Source: Isoptericola halalbus
GTDB lineage: Bacteria; Actinomycetota; Actinomycetes; Actinomycetales; Cellulomonadaceae
Assembly (NCBI GenBank): GCA_009663185.1
Contig: VJZX01000008.1
Coordinates: forward strand, 1 to 64,000
Length of the DNA stretch: 64,000 nucleotides
Direction: 5' to 3'
In this document: piece by piece, positions 14,840 to 24,000 of the stretch
How the letters are laid out: every line of letters begins with the position of its first letter
Numbering within the stretch: position 1 is the first letter of the stretch
The notes under the pieces: generated by a model
Seen by the model: only the letters and a program-made list of their open reading frames with translations
Database searches by the model: none
Told to the model about the DNA's origin: nothing
Translations under genes and position numbers: made by a program

Positions 14840-15450
14840 AGCTGCCAGGGCGCCGGCAAGCTCGGAGACCATCGCGCCGGCATCGGCGGCGGTCAGGGGT
14901 GCGAGACGGATGCTCACGTCCTTCAGCACCTCGGCGACGGTGCCGCCGAGGCCGAGCAGCACCACGGGCCCGAACACCGGGTCGCGGCGGGCGCCCGCGA
15001 TGAGGTCGACTCCGTCGCCCGCCATCGCTTCGACGAGCAGGCGGCGGGCGCCGACGGCCTTCAGACCGGCGACGGCGTCGTCGACCTGCGCGTGCGTGCG
15101 CACGCTGAGGCGCACCCCGCCGATCTCGGTCTTGTGCAGCACCGCCGCATCGAGAAGCTTGATCGCGACAGGGCCGCCGAGCTCGTCCAGCGCGGCGCGC
15201 GCCTGCTCGCCGGTCTCGCACACCCGGTGGCCGGGCACGGCGATGCCGAGGCCGGCCAGCACCGCCTTGGCCTGCGCCTCGTCCCACGCAGCCCCCGCGC
15301 CCGCCACGTCGAGCGGCCTCGGCGTCGAGGCGGTCGCGGCCGTGCGAAGCCCGGCGGCGAACCGGGCGCGCGCGTCGTCGACGAGCGCCGAGACGCCCGT
15401 CGCGAGCGCCGTGGGTGAGGCGAACGAGGCTCGGCGTGCAGGGTCGCGCG
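14840..15450 (-). pseudogene. Fragment of an ATP-grasp acyl-CoA synthetase (ADP-forming acetate-CoA ligase type)
   Basis: On the minus strand about 200 codons read as the ATP-grasp_5 domain of ADP-forming acyl-CoA synthetases: KAVLAGLGIAVPGHRVCE, GPVAIKLLDAAVLHKTEIGG, a DPVFGPVVLLGLGGTVAEVL segment and a closing RLAPLTAADA. The CoA-binding and ligase domains that normally precede it are absent. The end stops short and runs into the antisense side of the aryl-AMP ligase fragment. It is broken at both ends, so it is treated as non-functional although the frame itself is open. Confidence 0.6.
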
Positions 15451-15506
15451 GACGTCTCGCACCTCGGCGGCGGCGCCTCCCAGGCGGGCGAGGAAGACCT
15501 GCGGCG

Positions 15507-15866
15507 TGCACGCCCAGGCCCGTCCTCGCCACGCCCGACGAGCTCCCCGCGGAGGCCTACGTGACCACCCTCGTCGACGGCGTGCAGATGCAGCGCGGCG
15601 ACGTCCACGACCTCGTGTTCAGCCCGGTCGAGCTGGTCGAGTACGTCTCGACGATCCTTCCGCTGCACCCGGGCGACGTCATCATCACGGGCACGCCGGG
15701 CGGCGTCGGCAACGCGCGTGACCCGCAGGTCTTCCTCCGCCCCCGCCAGACCGTGACCGTGCGCAGCGACGGTATCGGCGAGCTCACGAACACCTGCGTG
15801 GCCGAGGACGTCGCACGGGCCGCGGCGCCCGAGCCGACGCCCGCCGCCGCGGGGGCGCCGACGTGA
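15507..15866 (+). pseudogene. C-terminal fragment of a fumarylacetoacetate/fumarylpyruvate hydrolase family gene
   Basis: About 115 codons read PVLATPDELP, LVEYVSTILPLHPGDVIITG, TPGGVG and a final GELTNTCVAED, the conserved C-terminal half of FAH-family hydrolases. The N-terminal half, with most metal ligands, is missing, and the sequence upstream is the antisense of another fragment. Its stop overlaps the next start as GTGA, showing that the two genes once formed a coupled operon. In gentisate pathways this enzyme cleaves fumarylpyruvate, the product of the isomerase encoded next. Confidence 0.66.
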
Positions 15867-16425
15867 CCACGACGATCGAGGAGCAGGCCCGCGCCGCGCT
15901 GCGCGAACGACAGGGCGCCGGCGCGCGGTACGACTCGCCCGATGCGCCCGCCCACCGGCTCGCGTGGGCGCGGCGCGGAACCGCGTACTTCGCGCGTGTG
16001 CTGGCGAACCTCGCCGACGACGAGCTGTACGGACCGAGCCTGCTGCCGGGCTGGACGCGAGCGCACGTCGTCGCGCACGTCGGCTACAACGCCCGTGCGC
16101 TGACCCGCCTCGTCCAGTGGGCCCGCACCGGCGTCGAGACGCCGATGTACGGCTCGCCCGCGCAGCGCGGCCGCGAGATCGAGCGCGGCTCGACCCTACC
16201 CGCGCAGGCTCTGCGCAACCTGTTCGCCCATGCCGCGGTGCACCTCGACGTCGAGTGGCGCGACGTGGCCCAGGGCCAGTGGGACAACCAGTTCGTCACC
16301 GCCCAGGGCCGCACCGTCCCGCTGCGCGAGACCGCGTGGATGCGCACCCGCGAGGTGTGGGTCCACGCCGTGGACCTCGCCGCGGGAGGCTCGTTCGTCG
16401 ACGTCCCGACGGACGTGCGGGCGCG
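15863..16425 (+). pseudogene. 3'-truncated mycothiol-dependent maleylpyruvate isomerase family gene
   Basis: From a GTG at 15863 the frame encodes about 187 family-like residues. They include WARRGTAYFARVLANLADDE and LLPGWTRAHVVAHVGYNARA, the DinB-like helical bundle with its metal-binding His residues, and a MRTREVWVHAVDLAAGG helix. After VDVPTDV it switches abruptly to non-family sequence that is the antisense of a MocR-type gene, and the frame only ends at 16774. The C-terminal domain, which is normally about 50-60 residues, is lost. It belongs with the preceding hydrolase in a gentisate-type pathway. Confidence 0.6.
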
Positions 16426-16429
16426 GTGG

Positions 16430-16740
16430 CGGCCGGCGAGGTCTGTCCAGTACCGGGCCTCGACCAGCTCGGACTGGAGCGCAGTGGGTGCGAGCAGCCA
16501 GCCGATCCGGATGGCAGGGGCCGTTGGACACGCTGCCGAGGTGCACCACGTGGTCGGGCGCCAGGGCGCGCAACGCCGGGACGGGCGGACGGTCGTAGCG
16601 GTGCTCGGCGTCGTAGTCGTCCTCGATGACCAGGCGGCCGGGCACTCCGTCCGGGCCCGGCGCCGGTCCGGGGCGAGCACGACGCCCGTCGGGAACTGGT
16701 GGGCGGGCGTGACGACGACGCGCGGCTCTTCACCGTGCAA
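16430..16740 (-). pseudogene. Fragment of a MocR/PdxR-type (GntR plus aminotransferase) regulator gene
   Basis: The minus strand reads VVVTPAHQFPTGVVLAPDRR, then in another frame GRLVIEDDYDAEHRYDRPPV and ALAPDHVVHLGSVS. It returns to the first frame for AIRIGWLLAPTALQSELVEA. These are consecutive parts of the PLP-binding domain of MocR regulators, but with at least two frameshifts. The conserved Ser-Lys-Thr of the PLP-lysine motif is disrupted (VSNGP), so the catalytic Lys is gone. No HTH domain remains. Confidence 0.62.
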
Positions 16741-17458
16741 GCCCTCCGGTACACGCTGGCGGCCCTGGCGCTGAGGGTGGTCCTGCAGGGCACCCGCCGG
16801 ACGGCTCCCCTGCCCCGGGGCCCGCGAGTGGGCGTGGGTCGCGGGCGTGGCGCTGAGCGGGCTGGTGCTGTTCAACGTGGGGGTGGTGCGCGGCCTCGCG
16901 CATGCGGAGCCGGCCGTGATCGGCGTGGCGGTCGCCGCCGTGCCGTTGTTGCTGGCGTCGGTCGGCCCGCTGCTCGGGCGGACCCGACCTTCCCTGACCG
17001 GCGGCGGGCGCACCGACGCCGCCGGCCTGGGGTACGCGCTGCTGACACTGGTCTGCGGGGCCGGGTTCACGCTGCTGGCGGTACCTGTGCTGCACCGGAC
17101 CGGGCCGCACGGCGTGTCACTCCATGCCGTCTCGATCGCGGCGGTGGCGCTCTGGGCACTCAGCCTGGCGACTGAGGGGCCCGGCGCAATCTTGACCCTG
17201 CGGGCCGAGCACCTGCGCGCCACGCTGCACCTCGCCCTGGCCGTCACCGTCGTGGCGTTCCTGCTCTGGTACACGGCGGTCGGTCGGATCGGCCCGGCCC
17301 GCGCCGGGCTGTTCACCGGGGTCGTGCCCGTGGCTTCGGCCGTGGGCGGGGTGATGCTCGGCGGCCCGGTACCGGGACCGGTCGTATGGCTCGGTGTCGC
17401 GGTCGTCGTCGTGGGCGTCGTTCTCGGGATGCGCACCGCAGCGAGCGGTCATCGATGA
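16720..17458 (+). pseudogene. Truncated and frameshifted EamA/DMT-family transporter gene
   Basis: The first readable part (VQALRYTLAALALRVVLQG) is the second helix region of an EamA permease. Around 16815 the frame shifts, and an open frame then continues from about 16820 to 17458. That frame carries six to seven further helices, including GLVLFNVGVVRGLAHAEPAV and the repeat-2 stretch LWYTAVGRIGPARAGLFTGV. The first ~45 residues are missing at the junction with the MocR fragment. MocR regulators often sit divergently beside EamA exporters, so the two relics probably come from one such pair. Translation from the ATG at 16847 would give only a partial transporter. Confidence 0.6.
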
Positions 17459-17498
17459 GGGATTTGCCGGCGGCCCGGCGCCGTCTGCGCGCAACGTC

Positions 17499-20400
17499 TT
17501 ACCCGGGTCGGTCCGGACCCCACGCTCGGAGAGCGCTCACGGCCACGATCCACTCGCTCTGTGTCGCCAGCGGCATGAAGTGCGGGTGCAGGCCGCCGAC
17601 GATGCCCGTGTAGTTCGCCGCGAGGACCGGTGTCCCACGCTCGGTCGTCATCGGGACGTTCACGCGGACGGCCGTGACCTCCACCGGGTCGAACTGGACG
17701 AGCGCCACGCGCTCCCAGAACTGGTCCCGCACCTCGGCGACGTCGCGCCACCGCCCGTCGACCGTCTGCACCGACACCGTGTAGTCACGCAGGCCGGACG
17801 TGCAGCAGCGGATGCCCGCCGTCGCGACGGCGACGCGGTCGATCACGACCGGCCCGTCCGACGTCACCTCGACGTACGGGGCATCGTCGACGGCCCCGCC
17901 GGAGAGACGCCCTGACCGCCATGGGTCGCGCACCGCGAACGTGCCGGACGTGACAACGGTCGGTTGACCTGCGTCCTCGTGCGTCGACGAGGCCGACGCG
18001 GGCCTCCCCTCGAGAAGGTCAGGACCGAAGGCCTCGAGCGGGGTGACCTCGAGCCCGGTGCCGGCGGGCGCCACGAGAAGGAGTGGCGCGCCGTTCACAG
18101 CGACCTCCGCCCCTCCGGCCGGGACGTTCACCACGCGCTCGGCGCCGTACGGGTCGCGCAGCACGGCCTGCACCGCACCGTCTCCGGCGGCGACCAGCAC
18201 CGGGACCGCCAGGTCTTCGGACCACAGAGCAAGAAGCTCCCTGCCGTCCTCCGCCGTGGCGCGCACGGCATGGACGCCGGGCGCACCGACCTCGACCGGG
18301 GCGAAGCCCTCGAACCCGTCGAGGAACGGTGCGGTCGCCGCGAAGACCGCCCCGGCGGGTTTGAGATAGCCGTCGTACTGGACGAGCGACCACGACACGC
18401 CCGCCTCGCCGAAGCCACCCTCCGAGAAGAAGTACGTCCACTCCTCGACATCCTCTACGGCGTACCACAGCAGCTTGCGTGCGACGTCCCAGGCCGACGC
18501 ACGGAGGTTGGCCACACCGTCAGACCACCAGCCGGACTCCGTGTCCCATACGGGCACGTCTCCGCACGGGCCGAGCGCGGTGCGGAGCTGGTCGAGCTCG
18601 GCCCCGTCGACGGAGAACCCCTCCTCCTCCCAGGAGCGGTTGAAACCCGTGTACGGGTGGATGCTCACCACGTCGAGCGAGTCGCACCCGCCAGCGGCGA
18701 CCAGGTCCGCCCACCAGCCCGGCACGATCCCGAGCGTGTTGCCGCCGACCACGACGGCGCCGGGCACGACAGCCCGCACTGCCCGCGCGAACGGGGCGCC
18801 GACGTCGTCCTCGTAGGTCGCGGCGTCCTCGTAGCCCGTGTTGTTCGGCTCGTTCCACGGCTCCCAGTGGCGCAGGGTCGGGGCGTGCTCGTGCACCTCC
18901 GCCGCGATGACCCGTACCCAGCCCTCCCACGTCCCGGCGGCGACTGCGGCCTGCTCCGCCTCGCCGCCCTGACCCAGCTGCAGGATGAGCAGGACGTCCG
19001 TCTCGTCGGCCAGCTCTGCGGCCGTGGCGAGCTCGGCGAACGGGTCCGCGCCGGCCTCCTCGCCCCCGCCGCCGTCGGGCAGGGAGTCCCACACGAGCTC
19101 CGACGGGTCGGGGTCCCCTGTCGGGTCGGGCACGATCGCCGCGAAGTCGAGCTGCATCCGGTGGCTGCCGACACCGAGCTGATGGGCGAGCTGCACGCCG
19201 CGTAACGGTTTCGCGCCGCCCCAGTCGGCGCCGTCTGCGAGCGTGCCGGGGTCGAGCGGGCTGCCCGGCGATGCGACGGTGTACCGCAGGCATGTGCCCG
19301 AGACAGCCTCGCCGGTGCCGGCCCGCACGAGCGCGGCGTCCACCTCGTAGACGCCGGGACGGGTCTCAGGGAGGTCGAGCAGGACCTCGCCGCCGTCGGG
19401 GGGCAGGTCGACTAGAGTCTCCTTGCCCACGACGGGATCGGGCACGCGCGGGTCGCCGCGCACCTGGTAGCGCAGCCGGTAGACGTCGGCCCAGGGCGCC
19501 CATGCGTCGTCGAACTCGGCGCGCACCTCAGGCTGGCTCCCGTCGGGGAAGACGCCGTACGGCCTGTCGACGACGAGCCCGGCACCGAGGCCCAGCCCGC
19601 TGAGCACCGGTTCGTTCGCCGCGCTGTACGCCTTGGTCGCCGTGAGCTGGAGCGCCATGCGCTCGGCCGTGATCTCAGTGAGCGCGAAGCCGCCCTCCTC
19701 GCCATGCGTGAGGACGTAGTACGGCGACTGCGGATCGGCGCCTGCGCGCAGGACCGGCGTGCGGTCCCAGAGCGCGAACGGCTGCTCGAGGTCCGTCCGG
19801 GAGTCGGGCCACACACCGCGGAACACGCCGTCCTCGCCGTACCACGCGAACCCGAGGCCGGTCTCGGCCACGACGACTCCCTCGTCGCCCGGACCCGTCG
19901 AGATGCCGGACGGCTCGGTCCAGGGGACGTGCGGGACGGCGAACGGGCGCTCCTGCTCCCACGACGCACCGAGGTGCAGGCTCGTGCGGCCCGCCGCGTC
20001 TACCGCACGGAGGTCGACGTCGGCCACCTCCGCGTCGCTCTCGTCGCCCGAGACGACGACGCGCCCGTCCGGAAGCTGCCCGACGACGCCACCCACCAGG
20101 TCGAGCGGCTCGAGGAGCTCCCCGTCGCCGCTCACGCGGTGCAGGACCTTTTCGCTGTCCTGGACGCCCACTATCTCGGCACCGTCCGCGTCGGCCCACC
20201 GTACGAGCCCGTAGAGATCGAGCACGGCCCCCGTCGTCTGCGGTCCCGGCGGGAGGGTGGCGCGCCACACGATCTCGCCGTCGGGCGCGACCTTGAGCAG
20301 GTCGCGCCGACCCCCGAGCGTGTCGAGCAGGTAGACGTGGCCGTCCTCGTCGACCTCGACGTGGTCGGTGCCGAACAGCTCGGTGTCGGCGTCCGCCTCG

Positions 20401-20837
20401 AGCTCGATCGTGGTCGTCGCTGTCCGGTCGCCCGAGCCGAGGTCGTACCGCGTCATCGTGTACGTCGCGTCCACGCGCTCGAGCACGAACGCGCTGCCCG
20501 CCGCGACTCGGAACGTCACCGGCTCGGCGTCCGACATCGTGAGGACGTCGTCCACCACCGTACGCACGCCGCCGAGACCCGCCTCGTCGACGCCGTCCTC
20601 CGTGACGGCGTCGAGGACGGGGAACCCGCACACCGGGACCGGGCCCGCGTCCGCGACGGGCGCGGCCGAAGGGAGAGCGGACCCGCCGGCGGGGCCAGCC
20701 GGGGTCCCGGGCTGGGTCCTGGCCAGGAGGAAGACCAGCACGACGAGGGCGACGGCGGCCAGGCCCAGGCCCAGGCGCCACCAGGACGAGAGCAGGTGTC
20801 CGCTCCCGTCGTCGGTCCTGACCTCGTCGTGCTCCAC
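17499..20837 (-). CDS. Membrane-anchored multidomain clan GH-A-like glycoside hydrolase with N-terminal propeller-like region and C-terminal discoidin-like domain
   Basis: A 1112-residue protein. Residues 18-41 form one hydrophobic helix (signal anchor), followed by a Pro/Gly/Ala linker. Residues ~60-430 contain repeated beta-rich blades (LPDGRVVVSGDE and similar), suggesting a beta-propeller. A beta-sandwich linker leads to a TIM-barrel region (~550-840) with Glu663 in HWEPWNEPNN and Glu767 in VWDTESGWW. These are placed like the acid/base and nucleophile of GH39/GH5-type enzymes. Residues ~950-1090 resemble an F5/8-type carbohydrate-binding domain. The GTG start at 20837 is weakly supported. 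It is divergent from the subtilase-VWA gene. The substrate is unknown. Confidence 0.84.
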   Translation of the reverse strand: MEHDEVRTDDGSGHLLSSWWRLGLGLAAVALVVLVFLLARTQPGTPAGPAGGSALPSAAPVADAGPVPVCGFPVLDAVTEDGVDEAGLGGVRTVVDDVLTMSDAEPVTFRVAAGSAFVLERVDATYTMTRYDLGSGDRTATTTIELEADADTELFGTDHVEVDEDGHVYLLDTLGGRRDLLKVAPDGEIVWRATLPPGPQTTGAVLDLYGLVRWADADGAEIVGVQDSEKVLHRVSGDGELLEPLDLVGGVVGQLPDGRVVVSGDESDAEVADVDLRAVDAAGRTSLHLGASWEQERPFAVPHVPWTEPSGISTGPGDEGVVVAETGLGFAWYGEDGVFRGVWPDSRTDLEQPFALWDRTPVLRAGADPQSPYYVLTHGEEGGFALTEITAERMALQLTATKAYSAANEPVLSGLGLGAGLVVDRPYGVFPDGSQPEVRAEFDDAWAPWADVYRLRYQVRGDPRVPDPVVGKETLVDLPPDGGEVLLDLPETRPGVYEVDAALVRAGTGEAVSGTCLRYTVASPGSPLDPGTLADGADWGGAKPLRGVQLAHQLGVGSHRMQLDFAAIVPDPTGDPDPSELVWDSLPDGGGGEEAGADPFAELATAAELADETDVLLILQLGQGGEAEQAAVAAGTWEGWVRVIAAEVHEHAPTLRHWEPWNEPNNTGYEDAATYEDDVGAPFARAVRAVVPGAVVVGGNTLGIVPGWWADLVAAGGCDSLDVVSIHPYTGFNRSWEEEGFSVDGAELDQLRTALGPCGDVPVWDTESGWWSDGVANLRASAWDVARKLLWYAVEDVEEWTYFFSEGGFGEAGVSWSLVQYDGYLKPAGAVFAATAPFLDGFEGFAPVEVGAPGVHAVRATAEDGRELLALWSEDLAVPVLVAAGDGAVQAVLRDPYGAERVVNVPAGGAEVAVNGAPLLLVAPAGTGLEVTPLEAFGPDLLEGRPASASSTHEDAGQPTVVTSGTFAVRDPWRSGRLSGGAVDDAPYVEVTSDGPVVIDRVAVATAGIRCCTSGLRDYTVSVQTVDGRWRDVAEVRDQFWERVALVQFDPVEVTAVRVNVPMTTERGTPVLAANYTGIVGGLHPHFMPLATQSEWIVAVSALRAWGPDRPG

Positions 20838-20996
20838 CTTCGTCGCCCCTGCCGCCGTGCGGCCCGGCCACCGCGGGCCGATCCGGCGATGCTACGACCG
20901 CGGGGGCCCGCACGGACCGGGCCGCCGCGAGTTTCACCCAGCCTCGTGTGCCATGTACGTGGTGCCGAGTGACGACCTCCCTAGCGTGTGAGCCCG

Positions 20997-21024
20997 GTCA
21001 CGTCAAGATCGGGCCGTCACGTCA
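20997..21024. promoter_or_regulatory. Two 9-bp direct repeats before the subtilase-VWA gene
   Basis: GTCACGTCA occurs at 20997-21005 and again at 21016-21024, offset by 19 bases, directly before the GGGGGA ribosome-binding site. The spacing of about two helical turns would suit a regulator that binds in tandem. The 196-base region also serves the divergent glycoside-hydrolase-like gene. Confidence 0.27.
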
Positions 21025-21033
21025 GGGGGAATC

Positions 21034-24000
21034 ATGACTCACCGGTATGTCGTCACGGCGCGTGACCACGACCTCACCCTCCCCGAGGGGGAAGGCGTCG
21101 AGGTCGTCGCCACGCTCGATCGTGGCGTCCTCGTGGACATCGAACCCGAGCGCGCACAAGCGCTCACGTCGTCCGGACTGCGCGTCAAGGCGCTGCCCGA
21201 CCCGCACCACCTCAACTTCTTCTCCTACCGGATCGACACCGAGACCGGGCGGCTGCCCGACCTTCCACCGGAGTTCTCCGCGCCAGGCTCGGGCGCCCGC
21301 GAGGCGGATGGCTCGGTCGATCACAACCATGTCGTCCAGCTGGTCGGCCCCGCACAGGAGTCCTGGCTCGCCGCGATCGAGCAGAGTGGCGTGGAGGTCG
21401 TCGAGCCCGTGGGCCCGTTCGGCTATCTCGTCCGGGCCGACGCCGGCACGGTTACCGCGCTGCGGTCCCTCCCGTTCGTCGCGTGGACCGGCCGGCTCGA
21501 GCCTGCCTACAAGGTCAACCCGGTACTCCTCGCCCCCGACACCGAGGCTGAGAGCAAGGGGCTGGGCCCTGTCGAGGCCCTCGACATCGGCGTGTTCGCC
21601 GACGGAGACGTCGCCGGGGTCGCCGCCTTCATCGAGGAATCGGGCGGTACCGTCGAGCACATCGCGGAGCCGACGTCCGACACCTACCGCAGCCTCACCG
21701 CGCAGGTCCCCAACGAGGCTCTCGCCTCGTTGGCCGCTCGCGAGGACGTGCGTTGGGTCGACGCGGTCCGTGCCCCGGTGCCCGAGGACGAGCGCTCCGC
21801 GCAGATCACCTTCGAGGACCTCGACGGCGCCGCGCCGCCCACCACGGCACCCAACGTCGGCTATGCCGCAAACCTCGGCACGATCGGCGCTGACGGGACA
21901 GGCGTGACGATCGCGATCTGCGACACCGGTGTCGACACGAACAACCCAGCGACTGTCCACGCGGACCTCGCCGGCCGGCTCGCGTTCGCCGTCACCGGCC
22001 CCGGCGGCGCACTTGTCGGCGGCGACACGGACGGCCACGGCACGCATGTCGCCGGGATCGCGGCCGGAAACGGTGCGTCCGGGGACACGGACCCCCAGGG
22101 GTTCCTCCTCGGCGTCGGGATGGCACCGCAGGCGATGGTCGGCTCGGTGCTCGCGAACGGCACCAGGCAGCAGCGCATACAGACCTCGGCGCAGAACGGC
22201 GCCCAGGTCATGAACAACTCCTACGCACTGGACGGGTCGACCTACGGCGCGGGTGACCGCACGTTCGACCTGGGCGTCCGAGACGCCGACCCGACCACGA
22301 CAGACATCAACGAGCTCGTCGTCGTCTTCTCGGCGGGTAACAGCGGACCGGGTACTACGACGTGCACGAAGGCCGTGAAGAACGCCTTGGTCGTCGGGAA
22401 CTCGCTGAACTTCCGGCCCGGCGAAGGCGACGTCGACGACATCCGCGGCCTGCGAACCAGCTCGTCCCGGGGCCCGGCGGCCGACAACAGGCAGCTTCCC
22501 ACTCTCGTGGCGCCGGGCACGGACATCGTCAGCGCCCGCAGCGGAGCAAGCGCCCGGCCGCAGTACACCGACACCAACGGCACACTCCACGCGAACCACA
22601 CACGCCTCAGCGGCACCTCGATGGCCGCTCCGGCCATCACGGGGACGTGTGCGGTCCTCATCGACTGGTGGCGCCGGACGCGTGGTGGGGCGACCCCGAG
22701 CCCGGCGCTCCTCAAGGCGCTGCTCTGTGTCAGCACCGAGCCGGTGGCGGGCGGGACTGACGGCAACGGTGGATCGATCGCCACCGGACCGACCAACGAT
22801 GCCGGGTGGGGGCGGGTCTCGATCGAGAACGCCCTGCTGCAGGCTCCCGACAGCGACCGCGGTCCGAAGATCTTCCTCGACCAGCGGCATGCCTTCACGG
22901 GAAGCGGCCAGGAGTACCGCATCCGCGTGGCGGCGGTCGACCCGGGCCGACCGCTCCGCGTGGCCCTGACCTGGACCGATGCGGCGGCCGCGGTGGGCGC
23001 GAACCCGGCTCTCGTCAACGACCTCGACCTGGAGGTCCTCGAGACCGGCACTGCCAGCACATTTCGCGGCAACAACTTCGCCGGCGCCTTCTCCACGACC
23101 GGCGGAGTGGCGGACTCGCTCAACAACGCCGAGGTCGTCGCCATCCAGAACCCGTCCGGGGTCTACGAGGTCACGGTCGTGGCGGCGTCGGTCGGCGCCT
23201 CAGCGCGCCCGGACATCGCGACGCCCTGGCAGGACTTCGCGCTCGTGCTCGACAACGCCGAGGTACCCAGCGCGGACCCGGTGAGCGTGATCAACGTGCT
23301 GGACCGCTCGGGATCGATGCAGGTGTTCGGGTACGTCGACGTCACTCGCCAGACGTCCCGCCAGTTCATCGACCTGATGTCGGTGGACGACTCCGTGGGC
23401 GTCGTCAGCTTCGGCGACGACGGCGATCAGGAGTTCCCGGCGGCCGGACCTCCGGAGCTCATCGTGGGCCAGACCACCCGCGACGACGCGAAGGCGGCGG
23501 TCGACGGGATCGGGTTCGGCGGTTGCACCTTCATGGGCGACGGGATCGCCACCGCCGGGTCGATGCTCGCCGGCGTCGGTGCCGGCACTCGTACCGCCCT
23601 CGTCCTGCTGTCCGACGGCTACGACAACAAGGGGTGCGACCCGGCGAACCCGGCCAAGCCGAGCGCGCTCCAGGCTGCGGCAGCTCTCCCTGCGGACCTG
23701 CCGCTCTACACGTGCGCCATGGGACCGTCGTCGGACCAGGCTCTCCTCGACCAGCTCGCGGCGAACACCGACGGTCGGTACTACTTCATGCCGACCATCG
23801 ACGACCTGTTCGAGATCTACAACTACATCCGTGGCCAGGTCACGGGTGACGGGATCATCGTCAACGAGTCGTCCATGGCCTCGAGGTCGGTCGTCTCCGG
23901 CTTCGTCGACGCGTGCGCGGAGTCGGTGCTCTTCACTGTCGCGTGGCACGACCCGGAGCTGTCGTACGTCGCCCGCGAGCCGCACGAGGCGAAGGAGATC

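Noticed and set aside
14504-15418. 304-codon plus-strand frame as an intact acyl-AMP ligase
   Set aside because: Only the first ~105 codons are ligase-like; the remainder is antisense to the ATP-grasp fragment.
14333-15532. 400-codon minus-strand frame as one intact protein
   Set aside because: It joins an ATP-grasp fragment, antisense sequence and the tail of an AMP ligase; no single protein family has this order, so it is treated as separate relics.
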